In this document: piece by piece, positions 8,796 to 17,113 of the stretch
Layout: each line of letters starts with the position of its first letter
Position numbering within the stretch: the stretch's first letter is position 1
DNA from: Gemmatimonadaceae bacterium
GTDB lineage: Bacteria > Gemmatimonadota > Gemmatimonadetes > Gemmatimonadales > Gemmatimonadaceae
Reading direction: 5' to 3'
Assembly: GCA_020853635.1 (NCBI GenBank)
Contig: JADYYN010000233.1
Coordinates: 1-50,500, forward strand
Length of the DNA stretch: 50,500 nucleotides
The notes under the pieces: model-generated
The model's input: the letters and a program-made list of their open reading frames with translations, nothing else
Told to the model about the DNA's origin: nothing
Database searches by the model: none
Translations under genes and position numbers: made by a program

Positions 8796-9836
8796 CTACT
8801 CCTCGTTCTCTTCGGCGACGACCTGCTTGTTGACGCCGAGTACGACCTTCACCTTCTCTTCGATCTCGGCCATCACCGAGGGGTTGTCCTTGAGGAACAG
8901 CTTGGCGTTCTCGCGGCCCTGACCGATGCGCTGCGGTCCGTAGCTGTACCAGGCTCCCGACTTCTCGATGATCCCCGACTCCGCCCCGATGTCGACGAGG
9001 AGCGAGGTGTGCGAGATCCCTTCCGCGTACATGATGTCGAACTCGGCCTGCTTGAACGGCGGCGCGACCTTGTTCTTCACCACCTTCACCCGGACGTGCG
9101 AGCCGATCACGTCCTCCTTCTCCTTCACCGGGCCGATGCGGCGGATATCGAGCCGTAGCGACGCGTAGAACTTGAGTGCCTTACCGCCGGTGGTCGTCTC
9201 GGGGTTTCCGAACATCACCCCGATCTTCTCACGCAGCTGATTGATGAACACCACGGAACAGTTCGAGCGAGCGATGGCACCAGTCAGCTTGCGGAGCGCC
9301 TGGCTCATCAGACGGGCCTGCAGACCCACGTGCGAGTCTCCCATCTCTCCCTCGATCTCGGCCTTCGGCACCAGGGCCGCCACCGAGTCGATCACGATCA
9401 CATCCACCGCGCCGCTGCGGACCAGGATCTCACAGATCTCGAGGGCCTGCTCCCCGGTATCCGGCTGCGACACGAGCAACTTCTCAACATCAACGCCGAG
9501 CTTCTTGGCGTAGTCGGTATCCAACGCATGTTCGGCGTCGATGAAGGCCGCCGTCCCACCCTGCTTCTGCGCATTCGCCACGACGTGCAAGCAGACCGTG
9601 GTCTTACCGCTGGACTCGGGGCCGTAGATCTCGGTGATGCGACCCCGCGGGATCCCACCGACTCCGATCGCGGCGTCGAGATTGATGGCCCCAGTCGGGA
9701 TCGCATCGATCTTCACCCGCATCCCTTCAGCGCCGAGCTTCATGATGGCGCCTTTGCCGAACGACTTCTCGATCTGCGAGACCGCGAGACCCAACGCCTT
9801 CGTACGATCCGCCTGCTGTGCAGCCGTGGTGGCCAT
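8796..9836 (-). CDS. recA: Recombinase RecA
   Basis: ATP-dependent strand-exchange recombinase and co-protease of the SOS response. The 346-aa product starts at [15 protein letters not shown]; upstream in-frame codons are non-conserved promoter sequence. Visible features: Walker A GPESSGKT (72-79), EHALD, the L1/L2 DNA-binding loop regions with MSQALRKLT and [17 protein letters not shown], and an acidic C-terminus ending ENEE. Length is typical. Upstream, between this gene and yraN, is an SOS-box-like site at 9958-9972, so DNA-damage induction is likely. recX follows on the same strand. Confidence 0.98.
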   Translation of the reverse strand: MATTAAQQADRTKALGLAVSQIEKSFGKGAIMKLGAEGMRVKIDAIPTGAINLDAAIGVGGIPRGRITEIYGPESSGKTTVCLHVVANAQKQGGTAAFIDAEHALDTDYAKKLGVDVEKLLVSQPDTGEQALEICEILVRSGAVDVIVIDSVAALVPKAEIEGEMGDSHVGLQARLMSQALRKLTGAIARSNCSVVFINQLREKIGVMFGNPETTTGGKALKFYASLRLDIRRIGPVKEKEDVIGSHVRVKVVKNKVAPPFKQAEFDIMYAEGISHTSLLVDIGAESGIIEKSGAWYSYGPQRIGQGRENAKLFLKDNPSVMAEIEEKVKVVLGVNKQVVAEENEE

Positions 9837-9957
9837 CGTTGCCTCAGTGGTCCTGCCTGTAGGGCCGGTGGTGCCGGCTCGTGAAGGGAATCTAGCCCCT
9901 CGGAGGGTGGGGGCTATCCCGAACGAACTGCGAAAATCCTGTGTGCTTCTGGATACC

Positions 9958-9972
9958 GAACAAACTACGAAC
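9958..9972. promoter_or_regulatory. Candidate LexA (SOS) box of recA, GAAC-N7-GAAC
   Basis: GAAC (9958-9961), 7 nt, GAAC (9969-9972); in the recA sense this reads GTTC-N7-GTTC, the direct-repeat form of LexA operator established for alphaproteobacteria. It sits about 120-135 bp upstream of the recA start, where the promoter is expected. A further GAACGAAC lies nearby at 9921-9928. No lexA gene is in the window, so the cognate repressor specificity is unknown. Confidence 0.5.
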
Positions 9973-10040
9973 TGTGAGCGATCCCGCAAGGTCCGGCATG
10001 GGGCGGTTCCTCGGGAGCCGTACCGTATCCCGTCCAGTCA

Positions 10041-10183
10041 CATTCATTGTTTTCTACATTCACTGTAACTCAATTAACAACAACAGCTTACCGTGTTGAC
10101 TGCCTGTGGAATGCGTGTTGATCACGTGTGGACTCCCGTGAGTTATCCACAGGCCGTCCACGCCGCCCCAGGGGTTATCCACA
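10041..10183. other. Origin-like block: AT-rich tract plus DnaA boxes
   Basis: Positions 10041-10090 are 70% A+T, in sharp contrast to the GC-rich surroundings. They are followed by TGTGGA at 10105-10110 and 10127-10132 (inverted TCCACA cores, 22 bp apart) and two perfect DnaA boxes TTATCCACA at 10143-10151 and 10175-10183 (32 bp apart). Spacings of about two and three helical turns place the boxes on one DNA face. The layout (AT-rich unwinding-type tract next to clustered boxes) is that of a bacterial oriC, but dnaA, dnaN, gidA or parAB are absent from the window. It may instead be a DnaA-controlled regulatory region of recA or yraN. The 349-bp gap between these two genes contains only this block and the SOS-like site. 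Confidence 0.5.
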
Positions 10184-10185
10184 CG

Positions 10186-10596
10186 TCAGGCGACCCGAAA
10201 CGCGTCCTCCACGTGCTTCACCAGCACCCGCTCCCCCGCGATCAACACCCCGACGACATCGAATCGATACGATTCTTCCGCGCGCCCGTGACGGTCGATC
10301 CACACGCGCGCGCTCCGCGCGAGTTCGCGTTGCTTGCGATAGTGCACGGCTTCGACGGGATCACCGAACCGTGCACCGCTGCGTGCTTTCACTTCGACGA
10401 ACGCGACGAGTGCATCGCGACGCACGACGAGATCGATATCGCGGTGTCCGTTGCGGAAGCGACGGTACACGACGCGCCAGCCTTTGCGCGTGAGCCATCG
10501 CTCTGCGATCCGTTCTCCGAGTTCGCCGACACGCTGATTGTGTTGGGTCACGCGACGAACGTACGCGACGCGCGTCTGCGGGCGTGATCGGCTCAT
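10186..10596 (-). CDS. YraN / UPF0102 family nuclease-like protein
   Basis: 136-aa protein of the UPF0102 (YraN) family, which has a restriction-endonuclease-like fold and a possible role in DNA processing or uptake. Motifs: GELGERIAERWL (24-35), GHRDIDLVV (50-58) and the active-site-like FVEVKAR (66-72), followed by the family-typical FGDPVEAVHYRK. The usual Glu-Ile-Asp of the GEIDLI motif is here Asp-Ile-Asp. I choose ATG 10596; more upstream codons remain open but lie in the repeat at 10631-10994. A GTG at Val16 is an alternative start. The gene ends 3 bp from a perfect DnaA box. Confidence 0.85.
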   Translation of the reverse strand: MSRSRPQTRVAYVRRVTQHNQRVGELGERIAERWLTRKGWRVVYRRFRNGHRDIDLVVRRDALVAFVEVKARSGARFGDPVEAVHYRKQRELARSARVWIDRHGRAEESYRFDVVGVLIAGERVLVKHVEDAFRVA

Positions 10597-10630
10597 CGCT
10601 AACCGGCGCTGAACTTTGCTCCGCGCCGGA

Positions 10631-10994
10631 ACCGCGTGTGCGTTGCCCCGCTCGGAGCCGCGGGCCCCGCGTCGCGCGCCTATGCGCTTACACGCGGCGA
10701 GCCCCGCGCTGCGCGCGGGTCTCTTGCTACGCGCAGCGGCGCGCGCTTGCGGGGCTCGCGGCTCCTCGCTGGATCGGCGCGTGGGACGGCGCGTGGGACG
10801 GCGCGTGGGACGGCGCGTGGATCTGCGCGGTCGCGCGCTCGCACGCGCTCCCCAGCCAGAGCGGGAGGCCCGCGACGCGCGACCGCAGCACGCCCTCGCG
10901 CGTAGCAAGAGACCGCCGCGCCGTTGCGGCGGGCTCGCAGCGTTCACGCGCGTGGGCGGGCCAGGGCGCGCGACGCGGGCCGACCGCCGCGCGC
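10631..10994. repeat. 364-bp direct repeat, copy 1 (left of padR-ADOP)
   Basis: This block recurs at 14076-14439 with a constant offset of 3445 bp, no indels and, by my count, about 22 mismatches (roughly 94% identity). The last ~130 bp differ at only one position. It contains paired inverted segments: GAGCCGCGGGCCCCGC (10655-10670) with 10749-10764 (one mismatch), and GGTCTCTTGCTACGCGC (10718-10734) with 10898-10914 (perfect), so strong folding is expected. It fills most of the 495-bp gap between yraN and padR. Open frames through it are GC-driven and show no protein family. Confidence 0.9.
10776..10819. repeat. 12-bp tandem repeat inside repeat copy 1
   Basis: Unit GGCGCGTGGGAC, 3.7 nearly perfect copies. 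The same place in copy 2 (14221-14264) holds four decayed 12-bp units, and many of the differences between the two copies fall in or next to this tract. Confidence 0.85.
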
Positions 10995-11061
10995 AGAAGC
11001 AGAACGCCGCGAGAACGCCGCCAAACCCTTTCGCCGATCCCTTTGTCGAACCAACGTAGAG

Positions 11062-11081
11062 ATACCTAGAAACCTATGTAT
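11062..11081. promoter_or_regulatory. Probable PadR operator
   Basis: Imperfect palindrome ATACCTAG-AAAC-CTATGTAT (7 of 8 arm positions match) directly before the GAGG Shine-Dalgarno (11082-11085) of padR. PadR repressors commonly bind ATAC/GTAT-type palindromes in their own promoters, so autoregulation of the padR-permease operon is likely. A TTGTCG hexamer at 11043-11048 may be the -35 element of the overlapped promoter. Confidence 0.55.
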
Positions 11082-11091
11082 GAGGCTTCAG

Positions 11092-11421
11092 ATGCCACGA
11101 CACGACCGCCTCCGCGGGACCATAGAGCTCCTCATCCTCTCCACCCTCGCCTGGGGCCCGCGCCACGGCTACGCCATCGCGCGATGGCTGGAGGAGAAGT
11201 CCCACGACGGCTTCCGCGCCGAGGAAGGGACGCTCTACCCCGCCCTGCACCGTATGGAGCAGCGGAAGCTGATCGCGAGCGACTGGCGCATCTCCGAGCT
11301 CGGACGGCCAGCGAAGTTCGACCAGCTGACCGCTGCCGGAAAGCGTGAGCTTCGCAAAGAAGCCGCAGATTGGCGCGCCTTCGCCGCCTCAGTCACGCTG
11401 GTGTTGGAGGCGGCGCCATGA
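11092..11421 (+). CDS. PadR family transcriptional regulator
   Basis: 109-aa winged-helix repressor of the short PadR type. It opens with MPRHDRLRGTIELLILSTLAWGP, followed by HGYAIARWLEEKS, the conserved EEGTLYPALHRMEQRKLI recognition helix/wing region and GRPAKFDQLTAAG. The start at 11092 has a GAGG Shine-Dalgarno 6 nt upstream; an ATG 4 codons earlier lacks one. Its stop overlaps the next gene's ATG (ATGA at 11418-11421), so it is coupled to the ADOP permease, the standard PadR-ADOP pairing. It probably represses its own operon through the palindrome at 11062-11081; the ligand is unknown. Confidence 0.93.
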   Translation: MPRHDRLRGTIELLILSTLAWGPRHGYAIARWLEEKSHDGFRAEEGTLYPALHRMEQRKLIASDWRISELGRPAKFDQLTAAGKRELRKEAADWRAFAASVTLVLEAAP

Positions 11422-14063
11422 AGCAGCCGCGCGAGGGTGACATCGAACGGCAGATCCTGCCGAAAGCGGTCGACGCGAAGGTCGATTCGGAGCTCGCGTT
11501 CCACTTGGAGATGCGCGAGCGCGAACTCATCGCGCGCGGGGTGCCGCCCGCCGAGGCCCGGGAGCAGGCGCTCGCGGCGTTCGGCGACATGGGGGGCGTG
11601 CGGGCGGAACTCACGCGCATCGGCCGCTCTACGGAGAGCAGTGAACGCCGCCTGCGCCTCGTCGCCGAAGCGCTCCAGGATGCGCGGTTCGCCTGGCGAA
11701 TGGTGGCGCGTCGCCGTGCCGCGACACTCCTCATCATCGCGGTGCTCGCGCTCGGGATCGGTGCCACCACAGCGATCTTCAGCGTGGTTGATGGTGTGCT
11801 GCTGCGGCCGCTGCCGTTCAACGAGCCGGATCAACTCGCAGCCGTCTGGATCGGCCAACCCGCGCTCGCCGACGACCCAGTGCTGGGCTGGCTCGCGGAG
11901 GCGACGCCGATCGGCTCCGGCGAATACCACGCGATGCGCGATGCGACGCCGAGTTTCGCGGGGCTCGGACTGTGGACACTTGGCACAAGCACACTCACCA
12001 CGGACGAAGGCACCGAGCCCGTGGCGGTGGGCACCGCAACCCAATCGGTGTTCGAGCTCCTGCGAGTCGCGCCGACACTCGGGCGCACATTCACGGCGGG
12101 CGAAGATGCGCTCGATGGCGCGGACGTCGGCGTCCTCAGCTGGGAGTCGTGGCGCGGGCGCTTCGGTGGCGACAGCGCAGTGCTCGGGCGATCGATCGTG
12201 CTCAATGGCGCACCCCACACCATCATCGGCGTCATGCCGGCGGGATTCCGGCTCGACCGCACGGCCGAACCGCCGGTGGTCTGGGTCCCGGCGCTGCAGG
12301 ATTCGTCGGACCTCGCGGAACGTCGCAATCGCAGCTATCACGCGATCGCGCGGCTGCGCGCGGGTGCCACGTTCGCGGGCGCGGCGCAGCAGGCGACGCC
12401 AGCGCTGCGCGAGGTCGCGGGCGACACGTCGCTCGTCGCGCGCGTGGCCCCGTGGCAAGCCGATGAGGGGCGCAACGCGAGCGGCCCGGTGTTGCTCCTG
12501 CTCGCCGCCGCGACGCTGCTGTTGGTGATCGCCTGCGTGAATGTCGCGCTGCTGCAGCTCGGCGAGGTGAGTGCGCGACGCGACGAGATCACGGTGCGTG
12601 TGGCACTGGGCGCGGGTCAAGGGCGATTGGTGCGACAGCTCCTCGGCGAGAGTCTCGTGTTGGCGTTGATCTCGTCCGCCATCGGCGCGACGGTCGCGTG
12701 GGTGATGCTGCGTGGACTCCTGGCGATCGCCCCGGAGCGGCTACCCGGGCTCGACACCGTGCAGGTCGATGGTCGTGTGCTCGGGTTCGCGCTGCTGATC
12801 GCGCTTGCGACGGGGTTGCTGTTCGGGATCGTACCCGCGTGGCTCGTAGGGCGGAGCGGACCGGCCGCGGCTGTGCGCGGCGGCGGCGGACAGAGCGCAC
12901 GCGGCGCCGCCGTGCTGCAGCGTGGGTTGTTGAGCGCACAGATCGCGATGTCGATGGCACTGCTCGTGATGAGCGTGCTGCTCGGGCAGAGCCTCTATCG
13001 GCTCACGGCCGTGGACCCGGGATTCCGCGCGGAGCAGCTCACCGCGCTGCGCGTCACCATGCCATGGCAGTACGAGGACGAGCAGGTCCGCGCCCGCACG
13101 GAGGCGGTCCGGCGTCGCATCGCGGCACAGCCAGGCGTGAGTCGTGTGACGGTGAGCAGTGCCCCGCCCTTCTCGGGCAACAGCAGCAGTTCGCCGGTGA
13201 CCCTCGATCCGTCGATCGCAGGAGAGCGACGGCCGCTGCACACGCAGCAGCAGTCCGTGGCGACGGACTACTTCGAGTCGATGGGCGTCCGCATCGTCGC
13301 CGGACGAGGGTTTGAGGCGGGCGATGGGTTCGGCGGCGAACCGGTCGCCGTGGTGAGCGAGGCGATGGTACAGCGTGATTTCGGCGCGCACCCAGCGATC
13401 GGGCAGCGCGTCCAGCACCATGGCGAGTGGCGGCGCGTGGTGGGCGTCGCGGCGGACGTGCGGGGACGTTCGCTCGCCGAGACCGACGGCGCGGCGATCT
13501 ATGTGCCGTTCGACCAACATCCCGCCTTCGCGCCGACGTTCCTCGTGCGCGGCGCGGATGCCGCGCTGCAGACGGCCGCGATGCGCGCGATGTTGCGCGA
13601 GATCGACGGGCAGATGGTACTGCGGACCATGACCCGCGTGCCGGAGGCGATCGAACGGTCGTACGGCGCGCAACGCTACCGGACGATCCTCTTCACGGCG
13701 TTCGGCGCCTTCGCCGCGCTGCTCGCGGCGGTCGGACTCTACGGTGTCAGCGCACGCACCGCCGCGCGACGGCTGCGCGAGGTGGGGATCCGCATGGCGG
13801 TCGGCGGGTCGCCACGCAGCGTGGCGCGGCTGCTGGTGACGGACGCGATGCGGGGCGTGGCGATCGGGATCGGGATCGGCGTGCCGGCGGCGTTCGTCAC
13901 GGCGCGGGCGTTGCGCGAGTACCTGTTCGAGGTCTCGCCGTGGAATCCGGTGGCCTACGTGCTCGTGGGCGCGCTGCTCGCGATCGCGACGTTGGCGGCG
14001 AGCGCGTGGCCGGCTTGGGCGGCGACGCGGGTGGATCCCGTGCGCGTGCTCCGCGCGGAGTAG
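11418..14063 (+). CDS. ADOP-type duplicated permease (MacB-like / FtsX domains)
   Basis: 881-aa inner-membrane protein of the acidobacterial duplicated orphan permease type. Layout: an N-terminal cytosolic prefix domain (FHLEMRERELIARGVPPAEAR), a transmembrane helix with TLLIIAVLALGIGATTAIFSVV, a MacB periplasmic core domain (VFELLRVAPTLGRTF, GVLSWESWRGRFGG, IIGVMPAGF), an FtsX domain with three helices (about residues 360-480), then a second periplasmic core and a C-terminal FtsX domain (AFGAFAALLAAVGLYGVSA, REVGIRMAVGGSP). No ATPase domain is present and no ABC ATPase gene is adjacent, hence orphan. The ATG at 11418 overlaps the padR stop. Likely role: efflux or lipoprotein/peptide handling across the periplasm; substrate unknown. 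The gene pair is bracketed by the 364-bp repeats. Confidence 0.92.
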   Translation: MKQPREGDIERQILPKAVDAKVDSELAFHLEMRERELIARGVPPAEAREQALAAFGDMGGVRAELTRIGRSTESSERRLRLVAEALQDARFAWRMVARRRAATLLIIAVLALGIGATTAIFSVVDGVLLRPLPFNEPDQLAAVWIGQPALADDPVLGWLAEATPIGSGEYHAMRDATPSFAGLGLWTLGTSTLTTDEGTEPVAVGTATQSVFELLRVAPTLGRTFTAGEDALDGADVGVLSWESWRGRFGGDSAVLGRSIVLNGAPHTIIGVMPAGFRLDRTAEPPVVWVPALQDSSDLAERRNRSYHAIARLRAGATFAGAAQQATPALREVAGDTSLVARVAPWQADEGRNASGPVLLLLAAATLLLVIACVNVALLQLGEVSARRDEITVRVALGAGQGRLVRQLLGESLVLALISSAIGATVAWVMLRGLLAIAPERLPGLDTVQVDGRVLGFALLIALATGLLFGIVPAWLVGRSGPAAAVRGGGGQSARGAAVLQRGLLSAQIAMSMALLVMSVLLGQSLYRLTAVDPGFRAEQLTALRVTMPWQYEDEQVRARTEAVRRRIAAQPGVSRVTVSSAPPFSGNSSSSPVTLDPSIAGERRPLHTQQQSVATDYFESMGVRIVAGRGFEAGDGFGGEPVAVVSEAMVQRDFGAHPAIGQRVQHHGEWRRVVGVAADVRGRSLAETDGAAIYVPFDQHPAFAPTFLVRGADAALQTAAMRAMLREIDGQMVLRTMTRVPEAIERSYGAQRYRTILFTAFGAFAALLAAVGLYGVSARTAARRLREVGIRMAVGGSPRSVARLLVTDAMRGVAIGIGIGVPAAFVTARALREYLFEVSPWNPVAYVLVGALLAIATLAASAWPAWAATRVDPVRVLRAE

Positions 14064-14075
14064 CGGCGCTGCGGC

Positions 14076-14439
14076 ACCGCGTGTGCGTCGCACCGCTCGG
14101 AGCCGCGGGCCCCGCTTCGCGCGCCTATGCGCTTACACGCGGCGAGCCCCGCGCTACGCGCGGGTCTCTTGCTACGCGCAGCGGCGCGCTCACGCGGGGC
14201 TCGCGGCTCCTTGCTGGATCGGCGCGTGTGACGGCGAGTGGGAAGGCGCGTGGCATGGCGAGTCGATCAGCGTGGTCTCGCGCTCGCACGCGCACCCGAG
14301 CCCGAGCGGGAGGCCCGCGACGCGCGACCGCAGCACGCCCTCGCGCGTAGCAAGAGACCGCCGCGCCGTTGCGGCGGGCTCGCAGCGTTCACGCGCGTGG
14401 GCGGGCTAGGGCGCGCGACGCGGGCCGACCGCCGCGCGC
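14076..14439. repeat. 364-bp direct repeat, copy 2 (right of padR-ADOP)
   Basis: Second copy of the block at 10631-10994, beginning 12 bp after the permease stop and ending 4 bp before the ftsK stop codon on the opposite strand. The inverted arms are preserved (14100-14115 with 14194-14209; 14163-14179 with 14343-14359), so the folding potential is maintained. It fills the whole 380-bp gap between the two convergent genes and could act as a two-way transcription barrier. Confidence 0.9.
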
Positions 14440-14443
14440 CGAA

Positions 14444-17044
14444 CTAAGCCGCCGTGCGCTCCCCTGCGATGCGATCGATGTCTTCGAGACCGATCAGCAC
14501 GTCGCGCGGCTTGGAGCCGTCCGGGGGCCCAAGCACGCCGGCCAGGTGCCGTTGGTCGATGATGCGCGCCGCGCGGCCATACCCGATCTTCAAGCGACGC
14601 TGCAGCAGCGACGTCGAACCGCCCTGATGCTGCACGCAGACCTCGGCCGCCTCCCGGAACAGCTTGTCGCGGTCGCCCTGGTCCTGACTCGACTCCTCGC
14701 CACCACCGGCCTCCAACGCTTCGCGCGCACGCACCGCCTCGAGGATGTCGGCCTCGGCGGCCTGCTCCTCGATCGCGATGAGTCCCTGCGCTTCCATCGC
14801 CGCGCGACGCGACTCCTTCTTGTCGACGTACCACTGCATCAGCCGCTCCGTGTCGTCGTTCGACAGGAACGCACCCTGCAAGCGGCTCGGCTCGCTCTTG
14901 CCCGGCGGGATGAACAGCATGTCGCCGTTGCCCAGCAGGCTCTCGGCGCCCATGCCGTCGATGATCGTGCGGCTGTCGATCTGGCTCGCCACCCGGAACG
15001 CGATGCGGCTCGGGAAGTTCGCCTTGATGAGGCCCGTGATCACGTTCACGCTCGGACGCTGCGTGGCCAAGATCAGGTGGATGCCGATCGCACGCGCCTT
15101 CTGCGCGAGCATCGCGAGCGGGGTCTCGACCTCGGCGGCGACGGTCATCATCAGGTCAGCGAGTTCGTCGATGACCACGACGATGTACGGCAGGATTCCG
15201 CCCGTGTACTCACGGTTCTCGAAGCCGACGTTCGGATCCTTCGGCTTCTTGAGCGGTGAGCCCGCGCGCACCTTGGCGTTGAAGTCCTGGATGTTGCGCG
15301 CGCCGTTCTCGGCGAGCAGCGCGTAGCGCTCCTGCATCTCGAGCACGGCCCACTTGAGCACCGCCGCCGCATCGCGATTGTCGGTGACGACCTTGTGTCG
15401 GAGATGCGGCAGCACGTTGTACACACTGAGCTCGACCATCTTCGGGTCGACCATCAGGAAGCGCAACGTCTTAGGTGTGTGACGGTAGATCAAGCTCGTG
15501 ATGATCGTGTTCACGCACACCGACTTGCCCGAGCCGGTCGCACCGGCGATGAGCAGGTGCGGCATCTTCGCCAAGTCGGCGATCACCGCACTGCCTTCGA
15601 GGTCCTTGCCGAGCGCGATGGGCAGCGCCATCGGCTTGTTCTGATAGTCGGCGCTCTCGAGCATCTCGCGGAACGCGACCATTTCCGGCGACGGATTGGG
15701 CACCTCGACACCCACGGCGCCCTTGCCCGGGATGGGCGCGACGACGCGGATGGACGGCGCACGCATGGCCAACGCGAGATCGTTCGCGAGATTGGCGAAC
15801 TGGCGCACCTTCACGCCCGGCGCGGGCTCGATCTCGTACTGCGTGACCGTGGGGCCGCTGGTGCGCCCGCTGAGCACGCCATCGACCTTGAACGTGCGCA
15901 GCGACTCGATGAGCTTGGCGCCCATCGCGTCGAGTTGCGCACGGCCCGCTTCCACATTGCGCTCGGGTGCCTTGGTGAGCAGCGTCGGGCTGGGAAGTTC
16001 CTCAGAGTTGGGCAACACGATCGGCGAGACCTGTTCGATTTCCTCGATCTCATCCTTCGCGTCTTTCTTCGGCTTCTTCGCGCGCGCGGACTTGGCCGTC
16101 GCGGCGCCATCGAGGGCTTCGTCGAGCGCAGCGTCGATGTCCTCATCGGAGTCGGTGACCACGCTGAGCTGCGTCTTGGGCGGCACCGTGTCCGGCTTGG
16201 CGGTGATGCCCATGAGCGAGAGATCGATCTCGGGCATCTCCTTGGCGTCCGGCTCGAGCGTCTCGGCCTTGGTCAGTGCGGCGTCCACGGCGGCGTCGGC
16301 AGCGAGCTGGGCCGGCGACTTGGTGCCGACCGCCACCAGCGCGCGCAGCGGATTCCATCCCAGCGTGACCGCCGTGAGCACGGACACCGCGATCACGAGC
16401 GCGAACCACGCGCCACCGCGACCGAATGTCTCCGACAGGTAGTACGCCGAGAGCGAACCCCAGAGGCCCGCGTAGTTGTCGCCGGTGCCGGCGGGCACGG
16501 AGCCCAGCCGCGCGAGACCGGTCGCAATGGGCACGAGCACCACGAGCCCGAGCGGGAACAGATCGAAGTGACGACGCGACGACGCGCCGAGCCGGCCCAG
16601 GGCGCGCAGCGCGCGCACGGCGGGGATGAACGGCACGATGACCGCGGCCACGGCGCCCACCAGCCCGAGTACCGCCCAACGCATGCAACCGCCCACCGGA
16701 CCGAACGCGCCACCGGCGACCGTGCACGACTCGAACGCGGCCGGCGTGCGACCGAAGATCAACGCCCCCGCGATGAACAGCGACCCGACCAAGAGCACGA
16801 TGCCGAGGATCTCACCGCGCAGCGTACTCTGCGTCGGCGCCGACGCGGACGCCGCGATGATATCCGCGACATCGGTCACCTGCGCACTGCTGCGGCGCAC
16901 CGGCTTGGGCGCCACGTCATCGGTGCTGAGGGCGGGCACACCGAGTGCGTCAGAGACGGACCGTCGGACGCGCGTACGGCGCGGCTGAGGGGCCAGAGGG
17001 GATTCCAGGAGGAGCGGGTCTTCCTGAGGGAGTTTCCGCGGCAT
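14444..17044 (-). CDS. ftsK: DNA translocase FtsK/SpoIIIE
   Basis: Septal DNA pump that clears the terminus region and supports dimer resolution. 866 aa: an Arg-rich N-terminus, four to five hydrophobic helices between about residues 75 and 230, a short acidic/Lys linker (KSARAKKPKKDAKDEIEE), the alpha-beta motor with Walker A GATGSGKS (501-508) and Walker B IVVVIDELADLMM, and a C-terminal winged-helix gamma domain (VCVQHQGGSTSLLQRRLKIGYGRAARIID) that reads KOPS-like sequences. The length is normal for the short-linker form. The minus-strand start at 17044 is an ATG. The 69-bp gap upstream includes a run of G on the minus strand. Confidence 0.96.
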   Translation of the reverse strand: MPRKLPQEDPLLLESPLAPQPRRTRVRRSVSDALGVPALSTDDVAPKPVRRSSAQVTDVADIIAASASAPTQSTLRGEILGIVLLVGSLFIAGALIFGRTPAAFESCTVAGGAFGPVGGCMRWAVLGLVGAVAAVIVPFIPAVRALRALGRLGASSRRHFDLFPLGLVVLVPIATGLARLGSVPAGTGDNYAGLWGSLSAYYLSETFGRGGAWFALVIAVSVLTAVTLGWNPLRALVAVGTKSPAQLAADAAVDAALTKAETLEPDAKEMPEIDLSLMGITAKPDTVPPKTQLSVVTDSDEDIDAALDEALDGAATAKSARAKKPKKDAKDEIEEIEQVSPIVLPNSEELPSPTLLTKAPERNVEAGRAQLDAMGAKLIESLRTFKVDGVLSGRTSGPTVTQYEIEPAPGVKVRQFANLANDLALAMRAPSIRVVAPIPGKGAVGVEVPNPSPEMVAFREMLESADYQNKPMALPIALGKDLEGSAVIADLAKMPHLLIAGATGSGKSVCVNTIITSLIYRHTPKTLRFLMVDPKMVELSVYNVLPHLRHKVVTDNRDAAAVLKWAVLEMQERYALLAENGARNIQDFNAKVRAGSPLKKPKDPNVGFENREYTGGILPYIVVVIDELADLMMTVAAEVETPLAMLAQKARAIGIHLILATQRPSVNVITGLIKANFPSRIAFRVASQIDSRTIIDGMGAESLLGNGDMLFIPPGKSEPSRLQGAFLSNDDTERLMQWYVDKKESRRAAMEAQGLIAIEEQAAEADILEAVRAREALEAGGGEESSQDQGDRDKLFREAAEVCVQHQGGSTSLLQRRLKIGYGRAARIIDQRHLAGVLGPPDGSKPRDVLIGLEDIDRIAGERTAA

Positions 17045-17113
17045 CGGTCTCGGGGCTACAGTGGATATACCCGAGACGATCCGGCCCCCCCCGGAGAAAC
17101 GCCGATACCCGAC

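Noticed and set aside
10636-10905. Open frame shared by both 364-bp repeat copies
   Set aside because: The Arg/Ala/Gly-rich translation contains no family features, and the many differences in the tandem tract are not biased to silent sites; a structured non-coding repeat explains it better.
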